Positions 8,723 to 17,872 of a stretch of DNA of 64,000 nt are shown here, in pieces; positions within the stretch are counted from its first letter, which is position 1, and every line of letters starts with the position of its first letter. The notes beneath the pieces were generated by a model. That model searched no databases, was not told where the DNA came from, and saw nothing but the letters and a program-made list of their open reading frames with translations. The position numbers were made by a program, and so were the translations under genes. Source of the DNA: 66-474 sp039923855 (GTDB lineage Bacteria; Pseudomonadota; Gammaproteobacteria; Xanthomonadales; Rhodanobacteraceae); the NCBI GenBank assembly GCA_039923855.1, contig JBDTBW010000014.1, positions 1 to 64,000 of the forward strand. Direction: 5' to 3'.

Positions 8723-10135
8723 TCAAACCCGACCGTACACATCCTCCAGACGCACGATGTCGTCCTCGCCCAGATAACTGCCGGATTGCACCTCGATCAA
8801 TTCCAGCGGTTCAGTGCCGGTGTTGCGCAGGCGATGCACCGCTCCCAGCGGCAGGTAGGTGCTCTGGTTTTCGCCAAGTGGAAAAACCTCGTCGTCGCGG
8901 GTGACCTCGGCGGTACCCGACACCACCACCCAATGCTCGGCGCGGTGCTGGTGTTTCTGCAGGCTGAGCGCCGCGCCCGGCTTCACCATGATCCGCTTGA
9001 CCTGGAAACGCTCGCCCAGGTCGAGCGAATCGTAACTGCCCCACGGACGATAGACCTTGCGGTGAAAAAGATGCTCCTGGCGTCCCGCGGATTTCAGTTG
9101 GTCGACCAGGCGTTTGACGTCCTGCACACGGTCGCGCGGGGCGACCAACACGGCATCCGGCGTGTCGACGATGACGAGGTCTTGCACGCCCAGCGCCGCG
9201 ATCATGCGGCGGTCGGATGCGCGCATCAGGCAATTCACCGAATCGATCGCGATCACGTCGCCTTCCAGCCGATTGCCATCGGCGTCGTGTTCGGATGCGT
9301 TCCATAACGCGGCCCACGAGCCGATGTCGCTCCAGCCGCAACTCACCGGCACCACCGCCGCGCGCGAGGTTTTTTCCATCACCGCGTAGTCGATCGAATC
9401 CTCCGGTGACGCGTCGAATGCTTGCTTGTCGATGCGCACGAAATCGAGGTCCGCCCGTGCGCGCGCGCAGGCGTCGCGCGTCGCGGCGTGAATCTTCGGG
9501 GCGTGCTGTTGCAGTTCCTCGAGGTAGCGTTTGGCCTGGAACATGAACATCCCGGAGTTCCAGTCGTAATCGCCGGCGGCCACGTACGCTTCCGCGGTGG
9601 ATTGATCGGGTTTTTCGACAAAGCGATCGACCCGGAACGCGGCATCGTCCAGGGCTTCGGCGCGTTTGATATAACCGAAGCCGGTTTCCGCACTTTCCGG
9701 GCGGATGCCGAACGTCACCAGCCAGCCCTGTTGCGCCAGCGGTGTCGCCTTGCGTACGGCATCGGCGAAGTTGGCCTGATCGCCGATCAGGTGATCTGCC
9801 GGCAGCACCAACAACAGGGCATCGGGATCTTTTTCCGATGTCCGCCACGCGGCCAGCGCGATCGCCGGCGCGGTATTGCGTGAGCTGGGCTCCAGTAGGA
9901 TCGAGGCGCCCGTCACTTTCAATTCCAGCAATTGCTCGGCGACCAGAAAACGATGCTCCTCGCTGCACACCACCACGGGCGCGACCATGTCCCCGAGCGC
10001 GCGCGTGCGCGTCGCGGCTTGTTGAAACAGCGTCGAATCGCCGGTCAGGGCCAGGAATTGCTTGGGAAGATTTTTGCGCGAAAGCGGCCATAGACGGGTA
10101 CCGCTGCCGCCGCTCAAGATCACCGGGATAAGCAT
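8723..10135 (-). CDS. manC: mannose-1-phosphate guanylyltransferase / mannose-6-phosphate isomerase (type II PMI-GMP)
   Basis: Bifunctional cytoplasmic enzyme of 470 residues. The N-terminal nucleotidyltransferase domain begins with the signature GGSGTRLWPLSRKNLPKQF at residues 9-27. The C-terminal cupin (about residue 350 onward) has the PWGSY start and the metal-binding KHQHRAEHW segment of type II phosphomannose isomerases. It forms GDP-D-mannose, the substrate of Gmd encoded at 172-1206. It is the last gene of the long minus-strand run and meets the plus-strand genes convergently, with 41 bases between. I see no clear terminator in that gap. Confidence 0.95.
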   Translation of the reverse strand: MLIPVILSGGSGTRLWPLSRKNLPKQFLALTGDSTLFQQAATRTRALGDMVAPVVVCSEEHRFLVAEQLLELKVTGASILLEPSSRNTAPAIALAAWRTSEKDPDALLLVLPADHLIGDQANFADAVRKATPLAQQGWLVTFGIRPESAETGFGYIKRAEALDDAAFRVDRFVEKPDQSTAEAYVAAGDYDWNSGMFMFQAKRYLEELQQHAPKIHAATRDACARARADLDFVRIDKQAFDASPEDSIDYAVMEKTSRAAVVPVSCGWSDIGSWAALWNASEHDADGNRLEGDVIAIDSVNCLMRASDRRMIAALGVQDLVIVDTPDAVLVAPRDRVQDVKRLVDQLKSAGRQEHLFHRKVYRPWGSYDSLDLGERFQVKRIMVKPGAALSLQKHQHRAEHWVVVSGTAEVTRDDEVFPLGENQSTYLPLGAVHRLRNTGTEPLELIEVQSGSYLGEDDIVRLEDVYGRV

Positions 10136-10194
10136 GGGACGTGGATTCCGGAAACAGGAATGGAGAATTTAACACCGACGCGACTATACGGCGA

Positions 10195-11184
10195 TCAATG
10201 TTCTACCGTGATCGATGTCGCGGCGGTTTCCGTGTTGCCCGGCCGCTGGCCGTGTTCGATATGTTGCAGGCGCAGGTGCACGCGTTCCAGCAGCTTGCGA
10301 TTGGCCGAAATCAATTCGGCGATCAAACCCATCATGAACAGCAGACCGCCGAGGATCAGACACAATGCGGTGAGGATCAGCGACTGGATATGGCCGGCGC
10401 CGTCGCCTGCAAGATAGTGCACCAGGAAGCGTATTCCGGCCAACACGCCGATCAGCGACAGCAGCCCGCCGCTCCAGAAGAACAGCGCAAGCGGACGGTA
10501 GATCACGAACACCCGCAGGATCGTCACCAGCGAACGCCGCACATAGTTGGGAATGCTCCGGACCAACCGCGAGGGCCGCAGATCGGGATTGGTGCGGATC
10601 GGCACCGAGACCACGGTGAGGTTGGAGAGGCCCGCCTGGATGATCGTTTCCAGCGTGTAGGTGTAGGCATTGAACACATTCAGCCGCATCGCTGTCTCGC
10701 GGGTCATCGCGCGGAATCCGCTGGGCGCGTCGGCGACCTTGGTCTTGCTGGCCACGCGCACCGCCCAACTGCCGAAGTGCTGGAGTTTTTTCTTGATCCA
10801 GGAGAAGTGTTCGGTTTCGCCGATCGGCCGCGCGCCGATCACCATGTCCGCGCGATGGTCAAGGATCGGCCGCACCAGTTCCGGAATGTCGCCGGCTTCG
10901 TACTGATTATCGGCGTCGGTATTGACGATCACGTCCGCGCCGCAGCGCAACGCGGCGTCGATGCCGGTCATGAACGCCGCCGCCAAGCCGCGATTGACCG
11001 GATGGCGGATGACGTGATCCACGCCGAGTTTGCGCGCGAGTCCCGCGGTGCCGTCGGTCGAACCGTCGTCGATGACCAGCCACTCCACCGTGTCGAAGCC
11101 CGCAACGCTGCGCGGCAGCGTCGCCAGCGCAATCGCCAAGGTAGCTTCCTCATCGAGGCAGGGGATCTGGATAATCAGTTTCAT
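10195..11184 (-). CDS. family 2 glycosyltransferase, polyprenyl-/dolichyl-phosphate mannosyltransferase-like, with C-terminal membrane anchor
   Basis: About 329 residues from the ATG at 11184. The frame extends upstream to 11493 but would then run into the preceding gene. GT2 core: IQIPCLDEE at the N-terminus, VIDDGSTDGT, and the metal/nucleotide motif DTDADNQY at about residues 92-99. Two hydrophobic segments follow at about residues 235-300 (FFWSGGLLSLIGV and ILTALCLILGGLLFM). The enzyme should charge a polyprenyl phosphate with a hexose on the cytoplasmic face, feeding the membrane glycosyltransferases encoded just upstream. The sugar is unknown; GDP-mannose or GDP-rhamnose would fit the neighbouring manC but this is inference. 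Confidence 0.85.
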   Translation of the reverse strand: MKLIIQIPCLDEEATLAIALATLPRSVAGFDTVEWLVIDDGSTDGTAGLARKLGVDHVIRHPVNRGLAAAFMTGIDAALRCGADVIVNTDADNQYEAGDIPELVRPILDHRADMVIGARPIGETEHFSWIKKKLQHFGSWAVRVASKTKVADAPSGFRAMTRETAMRLNVFNAYTYTLETIIQAGLSNLTVVSVPIRTNPDLRPSRLVRSIPNYVRRSLVTILRVFVIYRPLALFFWSGGLLSLIGVLAGIRFLVHYLAGDGAGHIQSLILTALCLILGGLLFMMGLIAELISANRKLLERVHLRLQHIEHGQRPGNTETAATSITVEH

Positions 11185-11261
11185 CGGCAAGCGTCCATCT
11201 ACAAATTCGTCAGGGTTTCGCTTCTTCGGTGGACGAGGCGCCTCATTTTTGCGTAACCCAT

Positions 11262-13277
11262 TCAGATTTTCTGCAAGTTTAACCAGAAGATTTTCATCGC
11301 AAACCGCCGCCTGTCGGTCAGGGTTTTCGGTTGCGAGACATTGGAGAATGAGAAGGTCACGAATACCAGCCCGTGGAATTTCATGGCGGATTGCGATGAA
11401 ACCACAACGCTTTGCGACGCAGAGCCACGTTGTGTCAAGTGCCAATTCGCTGCGGATGTCCCGTTGACGCGCACATCCACGATTTGTTCCCACGCCCCCG
11501 GGGGACTATATGCCTGAATCCCCAGGTTCAACCGATAGCCTGCGCTAGCTCCATGCAACAGAGCGGGGTTCAACTGGAAATAGAGCACCGCGCGTGGTTC
11601 GGACGACCATGTTCCCCAAGGCTCGGGCCCGGAGAAACCTGGCCCAAGATACTTGTAGCCATCGTGCGCGTCACCAAAAAAAACGCGGGTGGCCGTCGTC
11701 AATTCAGGCGCCGGGAATGCGTACAATCCTTCGGGGACGTCCACGATCGGGCAGGCAGTCCGCGGTGGTGTCAGATATTCCCAACCTTGCTCGATGTGGT
11801 AGGGCGTTCCCATTTCGCTGCGAGGACATGGAAGGTGCCATGGCACGGCTCCTTCTTGCTCCAACACCTTGGTGATGTGCCCCTTGGCGATATACGCGTA
11901 TTGTCTATCGCGGGACTCGGGCAGCATGTAGGTGTTCTTGATGGCAAAGGGCGAGTCGCGATAAAGCAGCAGGCCTGGGACGGGGTTGTACAAATCAGGG
12001 TGTTTGCGAAGTACCCATTTGACCTCGGGGTTTATCTGGCTTCCCCAGGGAGCTTGCACGCGGAAGCTGCAGATCTGGATCACCACAAACGCCGTGGCCA
12101 ACGCAAGCATAAGGCGGGGCGGCAACGCAGTCAGTGCAAGCATGGCCGCGAACAACAACGGGGCGGCGACCAAGACGGCATAACGGTTTATGCCGACCGC
12201 CCAGCTCGTCGTGGTGAGGGACGGCAGTGCCATCAGCGCACTGGCGAGGATCAGGCCGGCCAGCCAAAGATGCAGCGTGGCGTTTTGCAGACGGGTCGCG
12301 ATCACGCCAAGATAAGCCAGCGGCAGGACGATGAAAACCGCGGGCACTTGCATCAACACACTTTGGTGAGGATCGAAATACAGCGACATCAACCTGTGCA
12401 CGGTGATCAACGAAGGATCCGTGGCGTGATATCGAGGCGAAGCGATCAGGCTGGGTTCGCCGAACGCCCAGAGGTAGAACAGCGGCGAGAGGAACAACAC
12501 GCATGTGACAACGCCCACGTTGGCCCAGTAATGCATCCTTGAGCGCCGATCAGAGTCGTGACGCAGCCTCCCCTGGATCGACCACGTCAGCGCTGCTGCC
12601 GCGAGAATGCCGATCGGCGGATTTTGTTGCGCGGCGAACGCGAACATCAGGGCGCCGGCGAGCGGTTTACCGATGTCGCAGCAGATCAGGCCGATGAAAA
12701 GCAATGCCAGACAAAAAACCGTGGGGTCCGTCCAACCTACGAAGTAGTGGTCGCCTGCGAAGTAGAAGGCACCCGCAAGCAAGATTACCGTCACCGTCAA
12801 CACGGATTTGCGCAGCGGATAACCGCTGAGAAACAACGCGAATATCACGGCGGTAAGCACCGCCAGACAATTCGTGATAACGAAGGATGTGGTGGGCGAC
12901 AGGCCAAGCGCATCGCACAGCGCCATTGCCGGTACATTCGCCGACGGGTACAACCAGAAATGCCATGAAAAATAGCTTCCGTCGCGAGACCGGAAGTAGC
13001 CGGTGCCCAATGTGTCTTTCGCAGCATCGGAGTGCGCCGTTTGTATCCATTTGGCGTTTGAAGCAATCTGTTGATTGTCATGCAGGGCAGCGGCGCGCTG
13101 CAGATCCGTGTCGCGTAACTCCGGGCTGCCGTGGTGCAGCAAGGCCTCCGTCACGAGGTAATACTCTTGACCGTCTCCTATTAAAGGGGGGTTATAAGCC
13201 GACGAGAAATACCAACCGACATAGAGAAGACTGAGTAGCAGCCATGTAAACCGCAGCATTGCATCGCGGTTGATCAT
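11262..13277 (-). CDS. large polytopic membrane protein, paralogue of the gene at 6678-8681
   Basis: 671 residues from the ATG at 13277 (an ATG at 13259 is also possible). The N-terminal span LLLSLLYVGWYFSS is followed by a loop with GDGQEYYLV. A mid-protein AAQQNPPIGIL segment matches its plus-strand relative at 6678. There are about ten to twelve hydrophobic spans in all. The C-terminal ~130 residues are soluble, with FSGPEPWGTWSSEPRA and a terminal RRFAMKIFWL stretch of the type shared by four proteins here. It lies 94 bases downstream of a third member and 77 bases upstream of a GT2 gene in the same orientation. Probably a GT-C-like transferase using a lipid-linked donor; no catalytic residue can be named. 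Confidence 0.65.
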   Translation of the reverse strand: MINRDAMLRFTWLLLSLLYVGWYFSSAYNPPLIGDGQEYYLVTEALLHHGSPELRDTDLQRAAALHDNQQIASNAKWIQTAHSDAAKDTLGTGYFRSRDGSYFSWHFWLYPSANVPAMALCDALGLSPTTSFVITNCLAVLTAVIFALFLSGYPLRKSVLTVTVILLAGAFYFAGDHYFVGWTDPTVFCLALLFIGLICCDIGKPLAGALMFAFAAQQNPPIGILAAAALTWSIQGRLRHDSDRRSRMHYWANVGVVTCVLFLSPLFYLWAFGEPSLIASPRYHATDPSLITVHRLMSLYFDPHQSVLMQVPAVFIVLPLAYLGVIATRLQNATLHLWLAGLILASALMALPSLTTTSWAVGINRYAVLVAAPLLFAAMLALTALPPRLMLALATAFVVIQICSFRVQAPWGSQINPEVKWVLRKHPDLYNPVPGLLLYRDSPFAIKNTYMLPESRDRQYAYIAKGHITKVLEQEGAVPWHLPCPRSEMGTPYHIEQGWEYLTPPRTACPIVDVPEGLYAFPAPELTTATRVFFGDAHDGYKYLGPGFSGPEPWGTWSSEPRAVLYFQLNPALLHGASAGYRLNLGIQAYSPPGAWEQIVDVRVNGTSAANWHLTQRGSASQSVVVSSQSAMKFHGLVFVTFSFSNVSQPKTLTDRRRFAMKIFWLNLQKI

Positions 13278-13371
13278 CAGGCTGACCGCCCCGGTTTGGC
13301 GTTCCAGCTCCCCCAAGCCTTCGCCGCATCGATCCCGGGCGGTACATTGAAATTCGCCATACGGCAGTCGC

Positions 13372-15483
13372 TCACGGCGCCAACCCAAACGTCAGATTGG
13401 TCATCCGCATCGACAATGTCCTTGGGTCGCCGTTGGGGACGCCGTTTCGCGGCGGCGTGTCGGTGGTGAATACGATGCGCGACGTTCCCGGCATGACTTT
13501 GATCGATAGCACGACAGCGGTCGAATGCCCGGGCAGCAAATCGTATTGTGCCAGCGGCCGCATTTCGTAGGAGATTGCGACGTGTCGGGCTCGCAATGTC
13601 GAAAGACTGAACCTCAACGTCAAAGTCGACGTAGTGTGATTCGGATTCACCAAGGTCAGATTCGCATTGCCCTTGCTCCATTGCCACGTCGTCGTCTTGC
13701 CGCCCAAAGTCAGCTTCTCCGGACCATTCCAGCCATCATCCGCGGCAACGGCGATGTAAGGGTGCAACGCATGGCTGGGAGCCGCCGGTATCCGGTAAAC
13801 CGAGAAAAAGTTCTGCAGGACAGGCGCTCCGAATTCCTTGGTGAGAGCGCCGATGACGGCATCGCCGTGGTCCGGGTAGATTCTGCGGTCGACATAAATG
13901 GCGCCAAAGCCCGCGCCTTCCAGCGCTTCGACGAAAGGTGCACCGCTCAACTCCGATACCTGTTTGTTCCAGATATCCGCGGCACGGCCGCGCATCGCGC
14001 CGAAACTCCAGCGCAGGCCATTCGTGTGCAAATAAGGATAAAACAGATCGTACGAATAACCGGCGGGGCGCCCTTCGGGAAAAGACATATAAGGCAGCTC
14101 GTAGATGGCAGTGCCGGGCGGCAATGCGGCCTGCAGGCGGCTATATGCCGCTTTCTGTTGATAGAAACCGGACGTGTAAGGATCGACTAGACCATGCGTC
14201 GGGATTTCATCGGTCCACGCCACGCCGATCACCAGGATCGCCAGCAGGGGGAAAACAACGCGTTTGCGACGGGCGAGATTTTGAATCACCGCGATAAACG
14301 CGAACAGACCAAAGAATGCGATGAACACGCTGATCCTGTTCAACCCGCGCATGTCCGGGGTTACGAATCTGGCGAAAAGCGCGCCAAACCCTCCGATCGT
14401 CGCGAACAGGACACCAACCAGAATCAGTTTTCCCGCGGTGCCGAGCTTGCCTTGGCGCTCATAACCGCCGAACAGCGCAACTGCAATCGAAACAAGAAAG
14501 CCGATGCTCCCCATCACCCCCAGCGCCGACATCATGTTTTCATCGACATAAGGCGCATTTTTGTTGTAAGCAGCGGTGAGCGCCCCCAGCCAATCCAGAC
14601 GATGTCCCGTGGTCGGATAAAGCATCTGGGTAATGCGAAGACCATAGACCTCGGCATCTGCGGGACTGCGGGCGGCCACCAGCGGATTGCTCCCATGGAA
14701 CAAATGAAAAAAGAAGTTCGGCAGCAAACTGACGGCGATAACCGCAACGATAACAAGCAGATAGATCGCGGCCGTTCGCAAAGGCGCGGCGTTGCGCCTC
14801 TGCGCAGCGCCTATTAGCGCGCCGGACACAATGAAGATGCAGCCGAAAAATGCGTAATAGACGCCGCCGCCTGCGGCAACCGCGAGCAGCAGCAATGCTT
14901 TCCAATCGGGTTTTCGCACAGCCGTTCCCGGCTCATCGCCGGGCATCGCCAGCCCGAGCGCGTAGCAGCAGAAAATCGCCGAAGCGAAATACGACGCCAG
15001 AAACAAATGCGGAAGCCGCAGAAAGTGATAAGGCAGGATCGCAAAAGCAACCGCTCCCGCAACAGCCAGACTGCGTTCGATTCCGAGTTTTTTGAATCCC
15101 CAGCACGCGGCGAGCGCGACCGCGGCAAAGGAGGCGAGGTAGAAGAGGTTGAAAACGAGGAACGGGTTCTTCGTTAATAAACCCAGCAACCAAATGAAGC
15201 CAAACGATGTCGGTTCCGGTATCGGAAAATCGTACACGGTGCCGGTGAATGGAGCGCCGACATCCGGATTGTTCAAATACCAACCGTGCTCGATGATGGT
15301 TTTTATGAGGTACTGGGCCTCCGTCGAGTCGCCGGAGATCGACAAAGGTGTGGCCAGATGGCTCAGCGGCCAACCATGATAAACAAATAATGCCATGAGC
15401 GTGGCAATGAACGCAGCAACAAGGCCGTCCCAATTGACTGAAAAGCCGCCCGGGAATTTATTGATTTGAATGTTTCTAGCCAT
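13372..15483 (-). CDS. large polytopic membrane protein (YfhO/GT-C-like) with C-terminal beta-rich domain
   Basis: About 703 residues from the ATG at 15483, which overlaps the end of wecE by eight bases. A further in-frame ATG at 15513 lies deeper inside wecE and is less likely. The first span (residues ~18-38) is followed by a periplasmic loop with SGDSTEAQYL and a motif IPEPTSFGFIWLLG. More than ten hydrophobic segments follow up to residue ~425. The C-terminal segment carries GWNGPEKLTL and WQWSKGNANL and ends in a TLSMRMTNLTFG stretch, a looser version of the tail found in the proteins at 2154, 6678 and 11262. The layout resembles YfhO-like proteins. Substrate unknown. Confidence 0.65.
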   Translation of the reverse strand: MARNIQINKFPGGFSVNWDGLVAAFIATLMALFVYHGWPLSHLATPLSISGDSTEAQYLIKTIIEHGWYLNNPDVGAPFTGTVYDFPIPEPTSFGFIWLLGLLTKNPFLVFNLFYLASFAAVALAACWGFKKLGIERSLAVAGAVAFAILPYHFLRLPHLFLASYFASAIFCCYALGLAMPGDEPGTAVRKPDWKALLLLAVAAGGGVYYAFFGCIFIVSGALIGAAQRRNAAPLRTAAIYLLVIVAVIAVSLLPNFFFHLFHGSNPLVAARSPADAEVYGLRITQMLYPTTGHRLDWLGALTAAYNKNAPYVDENMMSALGVMGSIGFLVSIAVALFGGYERQGKLGTAGKLILVGVLFATIGGFGALFARFVTPDMRGLNRISVFIAFFGLFAFIAVIQNLARRKRVVFPLLAILVIGVAWTDEIPTHGLVDPYTSGFYQQKAAYSRLQAALPPGTAIYELPYMSFPEGRPAGYSYDLFYPYLHTNGLRWSFGAMRGRAADIWNKQVSELSGAPFVEALEGAGFGAIYVDRRIYPDHGDAVIGALTKEFGAPVLQNFFSVYRIPAAPSHALHPYIAVAADDGWNGPEKLTLGGKTTTWQWSKGNANLTLVNPNHTTSTLTLRFSLSTLRARHVAISYEMRPLAQYDLLPGHSTAVVLSIKVMPGTSRIVFTTDTPPRNGVPNGDPRTLSMRMTNLTFGLAP

Positions 15484-16615
15484 ATATTTCTTTCGCTGTG
15501 GATCCTGCTGCATCCAGCACGTTCTGTAGCTGCGCTTCCAGCCCTATCCACAGCGGCATGCGCACCAGCCGGTCGCTGATATCGTCGGTAATGGCCATCG
15601 TTGAAGCAACGCGGCCGAATTTGATTCCCGCCGGTGCGGAATGCAGAGGGATGTAGTGAAACACCACGCCGATATCGGCAGCCTTCATCCCGGCGATAAA
15701 ATGCGTTCGCTGCTCCAGATCATTGAGCAGCAGATAAAACATGTGCGCGTTGTTCGTGCAATCCGCGGGGAGGACCGGACGGCGAAGCAGGCCGCGTGAT
15801 TCCGGCGCTCGAGCCCATTCATCATAACGCCGCCAGATCGCCAAACGCCGCTCGGTTATCTCGTCGGCTTGCTCCAGTTGCGCGGCGAGAAACGCAGCGA
15901 GAATGTCGCTCGGCAGATAAGACGAACCCAGATCGACCCAGGTGTACTTGTCGATCTGGCCACGAAAAAACTTGCTGCGGTTGGTGCCTTTTTCGCGGAT
16001 CACCTCCGCGCGCTCGATGAAACGCGGGTCATTGAGCAACAGCGCGCCGCCTTCGCCGCAGATCACGTTCTTGGTTTCATGGAAGCTCAGTGCGGCGAGA
16101 TGGCCGATGCTGCCAAGTGGCCGGCCCTTGTACGTGGACAGAATGCCTTGCGCTGCGTCCTCGACCACGAACAGCCCGTGCTTGTCGGCAATCGCCATGA
16201 TCGCGTCCATCTCGCAGCCTACGCCGGCATAATGCACCACGCAGATCGCTTTGGTCTTCGGTGTGATCGCCGCCTCGATCAGCGTTTCATCGAGATTGAG
16301 CGTGTCCGGCCGGATGTCCACGAACACCGGCACCGCGCCGCGCAGCACGAATGCGTTGGCGGTCGAGACAAAGGTGAAAGAGGGTATGATCACCTCGTCG
16401 CCCGGCTGCAGATCCAGCAGGATCGCCGCCATTTCCAGCGCCGCCGTGCACGAGTGCGTCAAAAGCGCTTTCTTGCAACCGATGCGCTGCTCCAGCCACG
16501 CGTGACAGCGTTTGGTGAACGGGCCGTCGCCCGAAAGATGGCCGTTGGCGTGCGCTTGCGCGATGTACTCGAGTTCGCGCCCGGTCATGTACGGTTTGTT
16601 GAAGGGGATCCGCAT
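15476..16615 (-). CDS. wecE: dTDP-4-amino-4,6-dideoxygalactose transaminase
   Basis: PLP enzyme of the DegT/DnrJ/EryC1 family, 379 residues. It is very similar in sequence style to WecE/RffA, which makes dTDP-Fuc4N from dTDP-4-keto-6-deoxyglucose. The opening RIPFNKPYMTGRE is typical. The PLP-stacking VEDAAQ is at residues 151-156, and the Schiff-base lysine is Lys182 in SFHETKN. A GNAT gene with WecD-like N-terminus lies 1.3 kb upstream in the same run, as expected for N-acylation of Fuc4N. The dTDP-sugar genes rmlA and rmlB are not in this window. ATG start, three bases after the methyltransferase gene; 8-base overlap with the next gene. Confidence 0.9.
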   Translation of the reverse strand: MRIPFNKPYMTGRELEYIAQAHANGHLSGDGPFTKRCHAWLEQRIGCKKALLTHSCTAALEMAAILLDLQPGDEVIIPSFTFVSTANAFVLRGAVPVFVDIRPDTLNLDETLIEAAITPKTKAICVVHYAGVGCEMDAIMAIADKHGLFVVEDAAQGILSTYKGRPLGSIGHLAALSFHETKNVICGEGGALLLNDPRFIERAEVIREKGTNRSKFFRGQIDKYTWVDLGSSYLPSDILAAFLAAQLEQADEITERRLAIWRRYDEWARAPESRGLLRRPVLPADCTNNAHMFYLLLNDLEQRTHFIAGMKAADIGVVFHYIPLHSAPAGIKFGRVASTMAITDDISDRLVRMPLWIGLEAQLQNVLDAAGSTAKEIYG

Positions 16616-16618
16616 GTC

Positions 16619-17482
16619 TCAGGAATCCTTGATGGCAACGACGAGACGGGAGCCGCCGACAGGAAGCTTCATTCCCGTGGACAGCAAGGCGTATTCGGCG
16701 CGCAGAACGGCGGCGAGGCCGGTATTGGCGGCAGCACCGACGCGCATTTCACGGAGCGGATCATCGCCGGTTTTACGCATGGTCCATCGAGATAAGGCCA
16801 GTAGCGGCAACAACAACGATATGAAAGATGTCGTGTAAAGAATACGGAACCCGCAACCGCGCAACTTGCTCTCCAGCTCATGACGCCGATAGCGGCGCAC
16901 ATGACAGGCCATTTCGTCCTGATGACTCCACAGGAACGGATGTTGCGGCACCGTCAGGATCGCGCCGCCGTCGATTTTAAGCGCGCGGTGGATTTCCTTC
17001 AGCACACCGACATCGTCCTCGATGTGCTCGACCACATCGAAAGCGCCGATCAACTCGAATTCGTCCACGTAGGGGATGCGCGTGGCGTCCATTTGCATGA
17101 GATGCGCTTGCGGCAAGCGTTGCCGAGCGAATTCGAGACCTTCGACGAACAGTTCCGAGCCATGCAGCCGCGCATTCGGAAATGCTGCGCCCATGGCCCT
17201 CAAAACCTGGCCGGTACCACAGCCTATCTCGAGAAATGATTTGGCGTCCGGGAAATGGTTGCGCGTGGCGCGCACGATCAGGCGGTTTCGGGCCTGAAAC
17301 CAAAAGTTGCGATCTTCCAGACGCGCCAGTTCAGCGTAGATCTGCGGGTTATAGCCTTGGCCTTGTTGAGCACTACCGGGCGCGTACAGATCAAATCCGT
17401 CTTTCGTTTCGATTCGCGCGCCGCAAGCCACACATACAGAAGTGCTCTGCATCGGAGCGCAACAGCGCGGGCATAGCCTCAC
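16619..17482 (-). CDS. class I SAM-dependent methyltransferase with N-terminal zinc ribbon
   Basis: 287 residues. The N-terminal Cys4, Cys7/Cys8, Cys17 and Cys20 form a probable zinc ribbon. The SAM-binding motif I is FLEIGCGTG at residues 83-91, followed by an acidic residue at the end of strand 2 (HGSELF). FDVVEHIEDD and the downstream LTVPQHPFLWS pattern are typical of small-molecule and sugar or lipid methyltransferases in polysaccharide loci. The GTG start overlaps the upstream stop as GTGA, so translation is likely coupled. The substrate cannot be read from the sequence; a lipid-linked or nucleotide sugar is a guess from context. Confidence 0.8.
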   Translation of the reverse strand: MRLCPRCCAPMQSTSVCVACGARIETKDGFDLYAPGSAQQGQGYNPQIYAELARLEDRNFWFQARNRLIVRATRNHFPDAKSFLEIGCGTGQVLRAMGAAFPNARLHGSELFVEGLEFARQRLPQAHLMQMDATRIPYVDEFELIGAFDVVEHIEDDVGVLKEIHRALKIDGGAILTVPQHPFLWSHQDEMACHVRRYRRHELESKLRGCGFRILYTTSFISLLLPLLALSRWTMRKTGDDPLREMRVGAAANTGLAAVLRAEYALLSTGMKLPVGGSRLVVAIKDS

Positions 17483-17844
17483 GCCATCCCTCCCACGATC
17501 AAACCGATAACGACCAATGTCAGTCCGGCAACTTTCGGCCAGGTGATCGCCTCACCGAAAAAAAGGTTGGCGAAGATCGCCACCAGGATGAAATTCAAAG
17601 CCATGAATGGATAAGCCTTGCTCAATTCCAGCCTAGTCATGGCCCCGATCCAGCATACGGCCGCAAGCAATGCCGCGAAAAGTGCGCTGATGACCCAAGG
17701 ATTGAGCAACAAACGCAGTACGAATACGAATTTCGCGGAGGGATCATGCGGCAGCGCGCCCGCTTGCAGCACCTGCCATTTGATCGCGATCTGGCCGTAG
17801 ACGGTGAAAAGGATGGTCAACAGCACCAACAAATAGCTCATCAT
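17479..17844 (-). CDS. second small EmrE/ArnE-like four-helix membrane protein
   Basis: 121 residues, four hydrophobic helices. It starts MMSYLLVLLTILFTVYGQ and has the SMR-like motif LELSKAYPFMALNFILVAI in the third helix and GLTLVVIGLIV in the last. It sits between the GNAT gene (28 bases upstream) and the methyltransferase (4-base overlap). By analogy with ArnE/ArnF, and because a Und-P-glycosyltransferase of ArnC type is two genes upstream, it is a candidate flippase for a lipid-linked amino sugar. Unlike ArnEF there is only one small gene, so it would act as a homodimer. Role inferred. Confidence 0.75.
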   Translation of the reverse strand: MMSYLLVLLTILFTVYGQIAIKWQVLQAGALPHDPSAKFVFVLRLLLNPWVISALFAALLAAVCWIGAMTRLELSKAYPFMALNFILVAIFANLFFGEAITWPKVAGLTLVVIGLIVGGMA

Positions 17845-17872
17845 GGAAGACGGTCTCCGCTATCGGGTTCGC

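Noticed and set aside
8811..10175. Long minus-strand frame (454 codons) overlapping manC
   Set aside because: Frame-shifted shadow of manC; Arg-rich and without any family pattern.
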